Shown: positions 54,401 to 63,127 of the stretch, piece after piece | How positions within the stretch are numbered: position 1 is the stretch's first letter | Layout: each line of letters opens with the position of its first letter | The notes under the pieces: generated by a model | Seen by the model: only the letters and a program-made list of their open reading frames with translations | What the model was told of the DNA's origin: nothing | Databases searched by the model: none | Assembly (NCBI RefSeq): GCF_016406085.1 | Contig: NZ_JAEHFJ010000004.1 | Coordinates: 124,001-188,000 of the forward strand | Source of the DNA: Aureibaculum flavum | GTDB taxonomy: Bacteria; Bacteroidota; Bacteroidia; Flavobacteriales; Flavobacteriaceae | DNA length: 64,000 nt | Direction: 5' to 3' | Program-made: the position numbers and the translations under genes

Positions 54401-54489
54401 CGATATTCTAAAGATTTAAAATCTTGTGCTGTAAGTGATAGCGGTAGAATTAATAAAAATAAAAATATGAAATGAAATCTATTTTGCAT
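51487..54489 (-). CDS. Secreted Vps10/sortilin-type BNR-repeat protein
   Basis: The 1000-residue protein has a signal peptide (LSLTAQ). A long run of BNR/Asp-box repeats (about 25-715) follows, of the type GGVWKTEDYGTSWNNISDG, KGVYKSIDAGKNWEHIGL, GIYKTTNGGKDWDKVLF, GLYKSINQGKSFTHIS, LLKSIDGGKSWERMS and ISVTQDGGKTWKNV. This is a large beta-propeller as in Vps10/sortilin and exo-sialidase-like proteins. The C-terminal part has a beta-sandwich (about 770-880) and a helical tail. It is often annotated as a glycosyl hydrolase, but no catalytic residues were identified, and binding of a protein or peptide is as likely. A -7 box TAACTTTG lies 26 bp upstream of the start. Confidence 0.9.
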   Translation of the reverse strand: MQNRFHFIFLFLLILPLSLTAQDFKSLEYRTVGPERGGRVTTVTGNTHFPGTFYLGASGGGVWKTEDYGTSWNNISDGFFNTPSIGAIEVASNDPNIIYVGTGSDGLRSNVIPGKGVYKSIDAGKNWEHIGLKETGQIGAVEIDPTDNNTVWVAAIGNAFGANTERGIYKTTNGGKDWDKVLFISDKVGFSDLELLPGNPNIIYAAAWKAERKPWTIISGGKADEGGIYKSINGGKDWVKLDDGLPKDLIGKIDLAVSPVDSSILYAIIEAPGKEGGLYKSINQGKSFTHISDNKGLVNRPFYYINVELDPTNPDIVYSNANPLLKSIDGGKSWERMSVPHGDNHDIWINPNDPNLLIQCNDGGANVSHNGGKTWSTQFNQPTAELYQVEVDDQYPYWLYAGMQDNSSTIAVPSFPPSGIQNPGTGWIINTGGCETGPGVPKPGNHNIVYANCKGRFSVFDKRTGTEKSYYVGASNIYGHNPKDLKYRFQRVAPIHVSPHNPDVVYHGSQYLHKSSNDGLNWETISPDLTAFEADKQVISGSPITRDITGEEYYSTLYSIRESKVKEGLIWTGSNDGIISVTQDGGKTWKNVTPKKMPKGGRVESIEPSQFNPAKAYIAVDRHLLGDAKPYLYKTDNYGISWELLSTETNGIPTDYTTRVLREDPVREDLLYTGTEFGIFVSFNDGKTWDKFQQNLPVTPITDIKIFRGDLILSTMGRGFWILDNITPLREQTITSLTDKPHLFKPDNTIRYRYPKVSSRAFPNYPRTSVIIDYFIPKGNKESVQLEIFNDKNESVVAIVSDKKQLKSEVEVIENMNLSKTFRYVDTKLEDKPGLNRFHWDLSSKGPWTKNEKRRYKNGPMVAPGTYMVKLMVGTKSFTQPFDIVMDPRVEAAGLSKNDIQTQIKMQNKIIDLLSEANQLQSNLEKEVIAAKGEKLDKLKSILKQLKNDEGAYPQQMLVSQISYVLYMISGADQLPGQEATNRYEELNKQFNTLKTEAGH

Positions 54490-54515
54490 GGCTTAATAAA
54501 AAGTTGGTTAGATTT

Positions 54516-54523
54516 CAAAGTTA
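54516..54523 (-). promoter_or_regulatory. Candidate -7 box TAACTTTG for the Vps10-aminotransferase operon
   Basis: The minus-strand match to TAnnTTTG lies 26 bp before the start at 54489. Confidence 0.42.
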
Positions 54524-54558
54524 ATAAAAATTAAATGTTACAAAATTATTGTTTGAAA

Positions 54559-55806
54559 TTACTTTTTATCTGCCGAATAAAGTAATTTTCCTTTTTTATC
54601 GATATAGTTTTTTTGGGGATTGGCATTTTTATCAAACACAGACGCTACACCTTCAAAAAATGGAGTGGCGTTAAAAAAGCGTGGTTCTATAATATAATTA
54701 CCTTTTGTATCTATATAGCCATATGTGTAATCATATTTACCAGTTTTTATAGCCACAACCGCAATACCGTCAATAAAGGGTTGAGCAACATCAAATTTTG
54801 ATGCAATTACCTGTTCGCCTTTTTTATTAATATATCCCCAATGAACGTCTCCACCTTCTCCTTCTTTGCCCTCTCTAATACCAACAGCCGCTAACCCTTC
54901 ATTGAAACCTAGAGCATAATCATATAAAGGAGAAATAATCCATTTTCCGTTTTTGTCTACAAATCCTTTTTTCTTATTATAATACGTTGCTAAAGCTAAA
55001 TTTTCTTGAAAATTTTCTAATTCTTCAAAATCTAGTGGAACGATTATATTATTTAAAGTATCTATAATTCCGTTTTTAAAATAACTGGCATTAACGACTG
55101 CATAACCATTAAAAAATGGTCCAACTTCATAATATGTTAAAGGTATTATTTCCTCTCCTTTTGTGTTAATATATCCCCATTTACCATCTTTACTCACTGA
55201 TGCATAGCCTTGGAAAAAATCACCCACTTTGTCATAGATAAGCTCTGTAATATATTCTCCTTTCTTGTTTATAAAACCATATTTATCATCCACCTTTACA
55301 GCAGCAAATCCTTCATAAAATGAGTTAGCTACAGTAAAAATAGGCTCTACAATTACATCTCCTTTTGTATTTAGATATCCATAAATTCTGGACTGGCCTA
55401 TATTGCTAAAAGCAGCCATGCCATTACTGAAATGAAAAACGAAATCATATTTAATTGGAATTACGACCTTTCCTTCGAAATTAACAAATCCGTACTTTCG
55501 GTTTAGGCGTACACTTGCTAAGCCATCGTTATAATAACGAACACGATCATATATAAATCCAGTAATCTCTTCTCCTTTTTCATTAATAAAACCATCTTTA
55601 CCTTTAAACCCGACACCAATAATACCGTTTGAATAGCCTTCAAAATCATCATAGATAGGTTCTATAACCATCTCACCAGAATAATTGATAAAACCAAAAT
55701 TACCATTGACACTAATGGGGAGTAATTGGTTCTCCTTTTCTTTATTTTGACAATTCAATAACAAAGTACTTAAAATTACAATAATAAATGTTAATAACCT
55801 GTTCAT
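54559..55806 (-). CDS. WG-repeat lipoprotein
   Basis: The protein has about 415 residues, starting at the ATG at 55806, two codons inside an open frame that begins with TTG. The signal peptide ends with a lipobox (LLLNC). The rest consists of about ten WG/KWG repeats, for example FGFINYSGEMVIEPIYDD, YGFVNFEGKVVIPIKYDF, YGFINKKGEYITELIYDK, WGYINTKGEEIIPLTYYE and YGYIDTKGNYIIEPRFFN. One unit has decayed (NGIIDTLNNIIVPL). WG repeats make a beta-structure of unknown role, probably in protein binding. It lies downstream of a terminator and has no clear operon partner. Confidence 0.93.
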   Translation of the reverse strand: MNRLLTFIIVILSTLLLNCQNKEKENQLLPISVNGNFGFINYSGEMVIEPIYDDFEGYSNGIIGVGFKGKDGFINEKGEEITGFIYDRVRYYNDGLASVRLNRKYGFVNFEGKVVIPIKYDFVFHFSNGMAAFSNIGQSRIYGYLNTKGDVIVEPIFTVANSFYEGFAAVKVDDKYGFINKKGEYITELIYDKVGDFFQGYASVSKDGKWGYINTKGEEIIPLTYYEVGPFFNGYAVVNASYFKNGIIDTLNNIIVPLDFEELENFQENLALATYYNKKKGFVDKNGKWIISPLYDYALGFNEGLAAVGIREGKEGEGGDVHWGYINKKGEQVIASKFDVAQPFIDGIAVVAIKTGKYDYTYGYIDTKGNYIIEPRFFNATPFFEGVASVFDKNANPQKNYIDKKGKLLYSADKK

Positions 55807-55847
55807 ATACAATTTTTTATGATAAAAATATTAGATTTTACAATATG

Positions 55848-55877
55848 AAAAGCCCCTATACGTTAGGGGCTTTTTTT
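55848..55877 (-). terminator. Intrinsic terminator of the small lipoprotein gene
   Basis: AAAAGCCCC at 55848-55856 pairs with GGGGCTTTT at 55866-55874 around a 9-nt loop. It lies 20 bp past the stop of the 55897-56511 gene and separates it from the WG-repeat gene. Confidence 0.85.
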
Positions 55878-55896
55878 CATAGCAATTTTCACAATT

Positions 55897-56511
55897 TTAG
55901 TCTGTCATTACAACATTACCTTCAGCGTCTGCTTCAAAGTTGGCTTCATAAAAATTGGTAACAATGTTACGACCTTCAATTGATGTACCTTCACCTTTTT
56001 GCGTTACATGCAATTCAAAATCACATGTTATCGCATTTGTTTTTGGGTCAACGTTTAATGTATATTTCCTCAATTGATGTGTGTCAACATCGTCTCCCAT
56101 TATAGTAAGTGCTTTATCAATATTAGCAATTATTTTATCAGTATCAATATCACCAATTTTCATTTTACCTTGTGCCTTGTCTAAAAACATTTTCTTTTGA
56201 AAAGAATCAGAATCTGCTTTTTCATCTTGAAGTTTAGCTTCAGTGTGTTCTGTTTTTTCAGAATACATTCTAGAAAAGCGTTTTCCATCTTTTATATATT
56301 TTATGGTTACTAAACCTAAACTAGAATTTAAATCTTCTTGTGAATAAATGGTCATGGAATAAACTTCCATATCACTTCCAAATTTTTCATTGGCAATGGT
56401 CTTAATTTTTTCTAATCCGTCTTTTGTATTCATTTGAGGAGCATCTGATCCTCCACAAGAGAATAAAGTAAACACTAAGCAAATACTTGTAATTTTTAAT
56501 AAATTCTTCAT
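55897..56511 (-). CDS. Small lipoprotein of unknown function
   Basis: The 204-residue protein has a clear lipobox (LFSCGGSD, Cys19). The mature part is acidic and mixed alpha/beta (EVYSMTIYSQEDLNSSLGLVTIKY, then ALTIMGDDVDTHQLRKYTLNVD). It ends in ITCDFELHVTQKGEG and EANFEADAEGNVVMTD. I do not recognise a family. A -7 box TATATTTG lies 44 bp upstream and a strong terminator follows, so it is a separate transcription unit. Confidence 0.8.
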   Translation of the reverse strand: MKNLLKITSICLVFTLFSCGGSDAPQMNTKDGLEKIKTIANEKFGSDMEVYSMTIYSQEDLNSSLGLVTIKYIKDGKRFSRMYSEKTEHTEAKLQDEKADSDSFQKKMFLDKAQGKMKIGDIDTDKIIANIDKALTIMGDDVDTHQLRKYTLNVDPKTNAITCDFELHVTQKGEGTSIEGRNIVTNFYEANFEADAEGNVVMTD

Positions 56512-56555
56512 TTTGTTGGTTTTTTATAAATGTTTTTTTTATGTATTGAATACCG

Positions 56556-56563
56556 CAAATATA
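56556..56563 (-). promoter_or_regulatory. Candidate -7 box TATATTTG for the small lipoprotein gene
   Basis: The minus-strand match to TAnnTTTG lies 44 bp before the start at 56511, in the gap shared with the divergent TMEM175-like gene. Confidence 0.42.
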
Positions 56564-56672
56564 TATTGACAATCAATAGTGATAAGCTGTGAAAATATAT
56601 TCGAGAACATTTAGGACATATTTGTTTAAATTGTAGTAATTTTCGTTTTAAAGAAATTAAAATTTAAAGAAA

Positions 56673-57302
56673 ATGAATCAAACCTATGATAAAAACCGGA
56701 TTATTAGTTTTAGTGATGCGGTATATTCTATAGCAATGACCTTGCTAGTATTAGAAGTTGCAATTCCCTCAAGTAAAGCCATTGCTACTTATAATTCATG
56801 GGATATATTGACGAATAGAATCCCTAATTTTATTGGTTTAGTCGTAAGTTTTCTTGTAACAGCCTTGTATTGGGTAGCACATTTACGCTCTATGCGATTA
56901 GTATCAACCGTTGATAATAAATTATTATGGATTAATATTTTCCTATTACTTTTTATCGTTTTAATGCCCTTTTCTACAGGATTTTATGTGAGTGGTTTCG
57001 GTTATGTAATTCCGTTCGTCTTTTATTGTTTCAATCTTTCAGCAATTGGACTTTTAAATTATATGATGATCAGATATATCATTAAAAAGGAAAAAAACAA
57101 CCCTGAATTGACGCCATTGGCGATTAGATGGCACACATTAACCGGTTTAAACGCCCTTAGTGTATGGATGTTAGCCGCTATTTTGGCTTTTGTATTACCA
57201 AATGTAGCACGCTATATATTTGTGCTCATTTTTGTATTTCAGTTTTTTATTAATAGAAGTTATAGACGAAATACAAATAAAGTAACGGTAGAAGATTCTT
57301 AA
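56673..57302 (+). CDS. TMEM175-family (DUF1211) potassium channel-like protein
   Basis: The 209-residue protein has six membrane helices. The first helix has RIISFSDAVYSIAMTLLVLE, the R-x-x-x-FSD signature of TMEM175, followed by VVSFLVTALYWVAHLRSMRLV and LLWINIFLLLFIVLMPFSTGF. Bacterial TMEM175 proteins have one six-helix unit and assemble as tetramers that conduct K+; the first helix lines the pore. The FSD motif is intact, so channel function is plausible. It is a single gene, divergent from the small lipoprotein gene and convergent with the DUF4251 gene. Confidence 0.93.
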   Translation: MNQTYDKNRIISFSDAVYSIAMTLLVLEVAIPSSKAIATYNSWDILTNRIPNFIGLVVSFLVTALYWVAHLRSMRLVSTVDNKLLWINIFLLLFIVLMPFSTGFYVSGFGYVIPFVFYCFNLSAIGLLNYMMIRYIIKKEKNNPELTPLAIRWHTLTGLNALSVWMLAAILAFVLPNVARYIFVLIFVFQFFINRSYRRNTNKVTVEDS

Positions 57303-57329
57303 ATTTTAAGATTATTCAATATGAGAATG

Positions 57330-57872
57330 TTATTCCTCCTTTAGTATAGTACTCACGTTACCAATATATGTTATACCCGTTCGCGATGCACTATTAAGTG
57401 TAACATAACTTTTAAGGTTAGGATATAAATTCATTCTAACATCAAACCACTCATTATTGCTTTTCGCTTTAAAGCTTATTGTGTAATATTGCTTTTTGGC
57501 GTTCCATTCTGAATCGTAACTTTTAATCAAGCCTTCAAATTCAATACCACCATTGTTTGAACCATAGCCAACATTTGACTGCCGTTCACCGTAATAAGGT
57601 AAATATGAAGAAATTGAGTCTCCTTTAATAGTTAAAAAATTACTGTTACCGATAAGGCTAATATTACTCGATGAATTTCCCACACCTAATATACCTGAAT
57701 TTTGTAATTTAGATAAACCTATCGTAGCCATAGGCTGAGCTATATCTGATTCAATAGTAAACATTTGATGTGTTACTAATTCTTTTATTTTACTGGTATC
57801 TAAAACTTTAGTACTTGCACAACTACTAAAAAATGCCATTACTAAAATTAGATAAATAGGATGATTTTTCAT
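57330..57872 (-). CDS. DUF4251 lipoprotein
   Basis: The protein has about 180 residues, starting at the ATG at 57872 (MKNHPIYLILVMAFFSSC), where a lipobox (FFSSC) fits. The mature domain shows the DUF4251 pattern: TSNSS-like loops, NFLTIKGDSISSYLPYYGERQSNVGYG, GIEFEGLIKSYDSEW, KQYYTISFKAKSNNEWFDVRMNLYPN and SRTGITYIGNVS near the end. DUF4251 is a beta-rich domain of unknown function found in Bacteroidota envelope proteins. It stands alone on the minus strand. Confidence 0.87.
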   Translation of the reverse strand: MKNHPIYLILVMAFFSSCASTKVLDTSKIKELVTHQMFTIESDIAQPMATIGLSKLQNSGILGVGNSSSNISLIGNSNFLTIKGDSISSYLPYYGERQSNVGYGSNNGGIEFEGLIKSYDSEWNAKKQYYTISFKAKSNNEWFDVRMNLYPNLKSYVTLNSASRTGITYIGNVSTILKEE

Positions 57873-57976
57873 TTTTCCGTAATTATAGTTTCCTTTTTTT
57901 ACCACAAAAAATATGCCGAATAATATCTACAATATATAGATATAACAAGTTTTAGGTCAAACAAAATAAGTGAACA

Positions 57977-60088
57977 TTATTTCAACCCTCTAGCTTTTAA
58001 CATTGGTTCAATTTTAGGATCACTACCTCTCCAGTCTTTATACATCTTTTCAAGATTTAATGTATTCCCTCGAGAAAGTACCATGTCTCTGAAACGTTGA
58101 CCGTTTTCACGTGTAAGTCCACCATTGTTTTTAAACCAATTATAAGCATCATGATCTAACATTTCGGTCCACAGATAAGAATAATATCCTGCTGCATAGC
58201 CACTTCCGAAGACATGTGAAAAATAAGTAGATCTATAACGAGGTGGCACAGCGTGTACAACATCTAATTTTGTATTGTGTAATGCTTCCTTTTCAAAAGT
58301 ATTGGCATCTGTAATCTTTCTATCAGCAGCGATAGTATGCCATTGCATATCTAAATTAGACGCTGCTAAGTTTTCAGTTAAACTGTATCCTTGATTAAAG
58401 GTTCCTGATTTTTTAATTTTATCAATTAATACTTGAGGAATTTGTTCTTTTGTTTTATTGTGGATAGCATAATTCTTTAAAACATCAGGATATAACGCCC
58501 AGTTTTCATTGAATTGCGATGGGAATTCAACAAAATCTCTCGCTACAGCAGTACCAGATAATGATGGGTATTGTTGATCTGCGAAAAATCCATGTAACGC
58601 ATGACCAAACTCATGAAACATGGTAGATACATCATCAAACGTTATTAATGCAGCCTCACCTGCTGCCGGTTTAGAGAAATTGCACACATTATAAATTACA
58701 GGTTTCTTATTGTATAGTTTAGATTGGGTTACGAAATTGCTCATCCATGCTCCTCCTCTTTTACTAGAGCGGGCGAAAAAATCTCCATAAAATAAGCCTA
58801 ACTTATCACCGTTTTGTTCAAAAACTTCATACACCAGTACATCCTTATGATAAACAGGAATATCTGTTCTAGATTTAAAAGCAATACCATATAATTTTTC
58901 AGCGGCATAAAACACTCCTTTTTCTAAAACAGTTTTCAATTCAAAATAAGGTTTAATTTGATCTTCGTCTAAATCGTATTTTGCTTTTCGCACCATTTCT
59001 GCATAATAGTTCCAGTCCCATGGTTCTAATGTAAAATCACCACCTTTACTAGTAATCATTTTTTGTATTTCTTCAGATTCTAACTGTGCTTTTTTTGTAG
59101 CTGCAGGTATAAGTCCTTTAAACATATCAAATACATTTATCGCTTTTTTTGCCATTGTTTTTTGCAAACTCCATTCTGCATAATTATCAAAACCTAATAC
59201 CCCTGCTTTTTTAGCTCTTAGATCTGCAATTTTTATTATTATTTCTTTAGTGTCATGCTTAGAACCGTCTGCTCTATTCCAAGAAGACTTAAAAAGTTTT
59301 TCTCTTGTTTCACGGTTGGTCAACGATTGCAATAAAGGTTGTTGTGTTGTGTTTTGTAAAGAGATTACCCAACCATTTTTCTCTTTATTTTCTAATGCTT
59401 TTAATTGTGATTCAGAAAGCCCAGCAAGAGCTTCTTTATCTGTAAATAATAAGGCTCCTGCATTATTAGCTTCTAATAGTGTTTGGTTAAACTTAGTAGT
59501 AAGTGTTGCCAGTTGTGTATTGTATTCTTTTAAAGTTTCTTTTTTTTCTGCTGATAAATTGGCCCCAGCAATTTCAAAATCTTCGAAGTAATTTTCTATG
59601 AGTTTTATAGCTTCTGAATCTAAATCTAAACTGTCTCGTTTATTGTAAATGATTTTAATTCGGTTAAATAATTTATCATTCAAATAAATAGCATCTCCTA
59701 ATTCGGAAAGTTTAGGAGCAATTTCTTCTTGTATCGCTTTTATACTATCATTAGTGTGAGCTCCAGACAGTCCATAAAATACATTTGAGACTCTTTCTAA
59801 TAAAATACCACTTTTTTCTAACGCCAAAACGGTATTGTCAAAAGTTGGATCATTATCTAAATTAGCTATTTTTTCTACAGCTTCTTTTTGCTCTGAAATC
59901 CCCTTTAAGAATGCGGGCTTAAAATCACTATTTTTAATTTTTTCAAAATCAGGAGCATGATAGGGTAAAGTACTCTCTACCATTAGTGGATTATCTGTTG
60001 CGTTCATCGTATTTATGGTGTTTTTTTTGTCATTTTCACAAGCGGTAATCAAAACTGTCAATAATAACAAATTGTAGAATGGTTTCAT
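57977..60088 (-). CDS. M3-family zinc peptidase (peptidyl-dipeptidase Dcp-like), lipoprotein
   Basis: The protein has 703 residues, normal for Dcp/oligopeptidase A. The lipobox (VLITAC, Cys17) shows a lipid-anchored enzyme. The zinc motif is STMFHEFGHALHGFFADQ (HExxH, about residue 490), followed by the third ligand region (SQFNENWALYP) and the substrate-binding stretch GSGYAAGYYSYLWTEMLDHDAYNWF. Dcp removes dipeptides from C-termini of peptides. It is a second zinc peptidase lipoprotein besides the M13 enzyme in this window and is transcribed alone. Confidence 0.95.
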   Translation of the reverse strand: MKPFYNLLLLTVLITACENDKKNTINTMNATDNPLMVESTLPYHAPDFEKIKNSDFKPAFLKGISEQKEAVEKIANLDNDPTFDNTVLALEKSGILLERVSNVFYGLSGAHTNDSIKAIQEEIAPKLSELGDAIYLNDKLFNRIKIIYNKRDSLDLDSEAIKLIENYFEDFEIAGANLSAEKKETLKEYNTQLATLTTKFNQTLLEANNAGALLFTDKEALAGLSESQLKALENKEKNGWVISLQNTTQQPLLQSLTNRETREKLFKSSWNRADGSKHDTKEIIIKIADLRAKKAGVLGFDNYAEWSLQKTMAKKAINVFDMFKGLIPAATKKAQLESEEIQKMITSKGGDFTLEPWDWNYYAEMVRKAKYDLDEDQIKPYFELKTVLEKGVFYAAEKLYGIAFKSRTDIPVYHKDVLVYEVFEQNGDKLGLFYGDFFARSSKRGGAWMSNFVTQSKLYNKKPVIYNVCNFSKPAAGEAALITFDDVSTMFHEFGHALHGFFADQQYPSLSGTAVARDFVEFPSQFNENWALYPDVLKNYAIHNKTKEQIPQVLIDKIKKSGTFNQGYSLTENLAASNLDMQWHTIAADRKITDANTFEKEALHNTKLDVVHAVPPRYRSTYFSHVFGSGYAAGYYSYLWTEMLDHDAYNWFKNNGGLTRENGQRFRDMVLSRGNTLNLEKMYKDWRGSDPKIEPMLKARGLK

Positions 60089-60387
60089 ATAAAAAAGTTT
60101 GATAATTCATTGTAAAGATATGTAAAATGGTACAATTTGTATATTTTTTATTGGTTTTTAACAAGCAACTAAAATGGTTCAAAACCCGTTAAATATAAGT
60201 TAAATATGAGTCGTAAATATTTGAAAATGTGATAATTAATATTGTTAATATTGAAACGAGAGTTCTATAAATAGAAACATTTAATTAAAAAGTTTACTTT
60301 TGTTCCTATTAAAATTTTAAGAACTATTTAATTGTTATTATTTCTTGATATAAAATAAATGAGAAATTAAAATTGAGTTACACCTTT
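60089..60387. other. 299-bp divergent intergenic region
   Basis: AT-rich promoter DNA lies between the M3 and M23 peptidase genes. A TACTTTTG -7 box for the plus-strand gene lies at 60295-60302. Nothing else is visible. Confidence 0.45.
60295..60302 (+). promoter_or_regulatory. Candidate -7 box TACTTTTG for the M23 peptidase
   Basis: The sequence matches TAnnTTTG 86 bp before the start at 60388, leaving a leader of about 80 nt. Confidence 0.4.
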
Positions 60388-61311
60388 ATGAAGATATTTT
60401 TCTCCTCCATTCTCTTTCTAATATCAATGTCTACTATATATGGTCAAGATAGAGCCATAGATCCTATGTATATTCATGGTTTAGAAGAAAAAATTAATAC
60501 ACATCTTGACTTTTTATCAAAAGAAGAATTCAATCTAATGGTTGATTATTCAAGTGTAAATCCATTAATAAATGAGTATTGGGATAATGACAAGTTAAAA
60601 CCTTACCCTATTCCTATTAAAAATGTCCCGTTTGAAATTGATTTTAAGGACAGTACATTTGCATCTCCAGTATTAATAGATAAAGTGGTTACTTCACGTT
60701 ATGGCTGGCGAAATAGACGACCTCATAAAGGTATTGATATTGATTTAGTAACTGGTGATAGCTTAAGAGCTATATTAAGCGGTAAAGTACGATATGTTGG
60801 TTATAATAGAGGGTATGGCAAATGTATAATCGTTAGACACTCGAATGGTTTAGAGTTGCTTTATGCACATTTATCCAATCAAATAGTGAAAGAAAATGAT
60901 TTAGTTTTAAAAGGGCAAGTTATAGGTAATGGAGGTGTTACAGGAAATGCAAGAGGGAGCCATTTACATTTAGAAACTATTTTTAAGGGCAATTTTATTA
61001 ACCCTGAGTATTTATTTGATTTTGGTAAAAGCAATAAAATTAGAAATGACAAAGTATGGGTGACTAATAAATGGACCAGTCCACACCTTCATAGTTCTAA
61101 ACGACAAAGTGATATCCAAGTGGCCACTTCATTTAAAGAAGCAACAAATCAGAAAGTTGTTGAAGTTAAAACCCATAGAATTAGAAGGGGTGATTCACTT
61201 TCAAGAATAGCAAATAAATATGGCACTTCAATTTCAGCGTTGTGTAAAGCAAATAAAATTAGAAGAACAACTATTCTAAAACCTGGTAAAAGGTTAATTA
61301 TAGGTTTTTAA
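60388..61311 (+). CDS. M23 peptidase with C-terminal LysM
   Basis: The 307-residue protein starts at the ATG at 60388 (MKIFFSSILFLISM), giving a clean signal peptide ending IYGQ. The M23/LytM domain (about 95-215) has the ligands in RPHKGIDIDLVTGD (His and Asp) and the HLHLE motif (about residue 192), with LYAHLS in between. One LysM (about 260-306; HRIRRGDSLSRIANKYGTSISALCKAN, ending LKPGKRLIIGF) binds peptidoglycan. All M23 metal ligands are present, so an active D,D-endopeptidase that trims cell-wall crosslinks is likely. It is convergent with the T9SS-sorted protein gene, 10 bp apart. Confidence 0.94.
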   Translation: MKIFFSSILFLISMSTIYGQDRAIDPMYIHGLEEKINTHLDFLSKEEFNLMVDYSSVNPLINEYWDNDKLKPYPIPIKNVPFEIDFKDSTFASPVLIDKVVTSRYGWRNRRPHKGIDIDLVTGDSLRAILSGKVRYVGYNRGYGKCIIVRHSNGLELLYAHLSNQIVKENDLVLKGQVIGNGGVTGNARGSHLHLETIFKGNFINPEYLFDFGKSNKIRNDKVWVTNKWTSPHLHSSKRQSDIQVATSFKEATNQKVVEVKTHRIRRGDSLSRIANKYGTSISALCKANKIRRTTILKPGKRLIIGF

Positions 61312-61321
61312 AATAATCAGA

Positions 61322-62788
61322 TTACTTTTTTAATATTTTCTCGACAGAAATCAAATGGGTGTCTAAATTTTCTATTACAAGAAAATACATTCCGTTAGCA
61401 AAAGAACTTAAGTCTATATTAAAACTTTCCCCTTTTTTCTTAGAAGAATATATAGTTGCACCAATTGTGTTTACTACATTAAAAGTATACATTGACTCTG
61501 GTGCGTCAATTTTAATATTACCGAAGGTGGGATTTGGATAGATTTGAATGTTTTCTGCAGTATTCATGGAAATATCAAGTAAAGCTCCTGTTTGATACAC
61601 TACAATTATTGGCGGATTGGCATACCTTCCTTGTTCGTTATCCGCATTTTCAATAGATAGATATAAATTTCCTGTGTTGGGGTCAAAACTACCACCATTA
61701 ATGCTGTTAGCAGAACTCTGAAATGGCGTATTAAACTTACCGTAATCATAAGGTTGAACATCATAGGGCAATCGTTCCCCATTTTTAACTTCTAACAAAT
61801 CATTTAAATCCCACAACCAATAGTAATTATAATTATCGTTTGAATCAGGGGTGCAATAGCCGCCACAAAGATTACCATTCGATTGTGTACATTTATAGCA
61901 AACACCTGTTTGGTGACCGCCGCTTTTCCCTATAGTTACATAAGTCCTTGTTCCTGGGACAATAAACCCATAAATGGCTCTTGAAAGATGTGTCCATATA
62001 TCATTAGCCAAGCTTGCATTTGAAAGATCTGAATGAAGTGGATTTGTCAGACTAAAATCTAATAATTTGGTTGTGTTGATGGTATTTGCGGTGTTAAGCA
62101 AGTTATCTATATTGAAAACAAATGCTGATGGTCCAACACTTGTTCTTGAAATTATAGGAATTCCACTCGACTGTCCTGTAATATGCGTTCCACCGAACAC
62201 ACTTTTTAAATTTTCTGGAATGGGTGAAATCCAACCAGAAGTATGGCCTGATCCTCCTTCAAATTTTAAATAGCCCTTTAGGGTACTATCCTCTAAATTA
62301 TTCGCATTATCAATAAGTAGCGTTGAAACCGTATTGTCGCCCGGAGCATCGTAGTATTCGTAAGCATTAACTATTAATTTTTGTTTGCCATTATTTAGTA
62401 TCGGAAACAGTCCTCCTATCCTATTCATACCTTCAGGGTTACCATCTGGAGTTTCATTGAGGAATTGGGTAAAGACTTGCATAGGTTCTTTCACGATATT
62501 TAAGTCAGCAATTACAGTAGTATTTACTAAATTGGGTATTTTAAACTCTGCAATCGCTTGATGATGACTATGACCCACAATAAAAATTGAATTATTTACA
62601 GAATTATAGGCAAAGGGACCTTGAGCAAAATTCATATTGGATGCTCCATAGGTTCCAGCATCTACTCTGAAGGCACCTTGATAGTCAAGGTTATCCATGC
62701 TAAACAACGGTAAACTTGAAAGCTCCTGTGCAGAAACAATAATTATTGAAAACGCAAAAAATAGATATGTAATATAATTTTTAATCAA
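61322..62788 (-). CDS. Secreted protein with T9SS type A sorting domain
   Basis: The 488-residue protein has a signal peptide (IIIVSAQ). A central beta-rich domain (about 30-400) contains aromatic and Asn-rich strands and two Cys pairs (VCYKCTQSNGNLCGGYC). The C-terminal type A sorting domain (about 410-488) reads IQIYPNPTFGNIKIDAP, GMYFLVIENLDTHLISVEKILKK. It should cross the outer membrane by the type IX system and be attached to the surface or released. I do not recognise the central domain; it may be a propeller-like surface protein. Its start is about 100 bp divergent from the S4 protein gene. Confidence 0.88.
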   Translation of the reverse strand: MIKNYITYLFFAFSIIIVSAQELSSLPLFSMDNLDYQGAFRVDAGTYGASNMNFAQGPFAYNSVNNSIFIVGHSHHQAIAEFKIPNLVNTTVIADLNIVKEPMQVFTQFLNETPDGNPEGMNRIGGLFPILNNGKQKLIVNAYEYYDAPGDNTVSTLLIDNANNLEDSTLKGYLKFEGGSGHTSGWISPIPENLKSVFGGTHITGQSSGIPIISRTSVGPSAFVFNIDNLLNTANTINTTKLLDFSLTNPLHSDLSNASLANDIWTHLSRAIYGFIVPGTRTYVTIGKSGGHQTGVCYKCTQSNGNLCGGYCTPDSNDNYNYYWLWDLNDLLEVKNGERLPYDVQPYDYGKFNTPFQSSANSINGGSFDPNTGNLYLSIENADNEQGRYANPPIIVVYQTGALLDISMNTAENIQIYPNPTFGNIKIDAPESMYTFNVVNTIGATIYSSKKKGESFNIDLSSFANGMYFLVIENLDTHLISVEKILKK

Positions 62789-62889
62789 ACCAAACCTGTT
62801 AACTTTGTTGAAATAACGAAAAAACGTTAAAAAAATTATAGTAACACTGGAGAAAAGTCATTTAACTAACTCCTAATCAAGCAGTAATA

Positions 62890-63108
62890 ATGAATAAGAA
62901 AAATTTTAAATTAAGAGAAGGTCAGCCCTATATTACTTTAAACAAACTACTTCAGGTTGTTGGAATTGCACAAACTGGTGGACATGCAAAAATTATCATT
63001 CAAAATGAAGAAGTGTTGGTAAATGGACTTGTGGAAACTAGAGTAAGGAATAAGTTGGTTATTGGTGATGTTATAAATGCAAGCAACACTCAAATTGAAA
63101 TTGAATAG
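62890..63108 (+). CDS. S4-domain RNA-binding protein (YbcJ/YaaA-like)
   Basis: The 72-residue single S4 domain reads FKLREGQPYITLNKLLQVVG, GGHAKIIIQNEEVLVNGLVETR and NKLVIGDVI. The pattern matches the small YbcJ/RlbA-type S4 proteins (YITLxxLLKxxGxxxSGGxAK, VxVNGxxExRxRxKL). It should bind structured RNA, probably ribosomal. It stands alone between a T9SS-sorted protein gene and the BamA-like gene. Confidence 0.93.
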   Translation: MNKKNFKLREGQPYITLNKLLQVVGIAQTGGHAKIIIQNEEVLVNGLVETRVRNKLVIGDVINASNTQIEIE

Positions 63109-63127
63109 TCTTTTTTAATAAAAAGGT

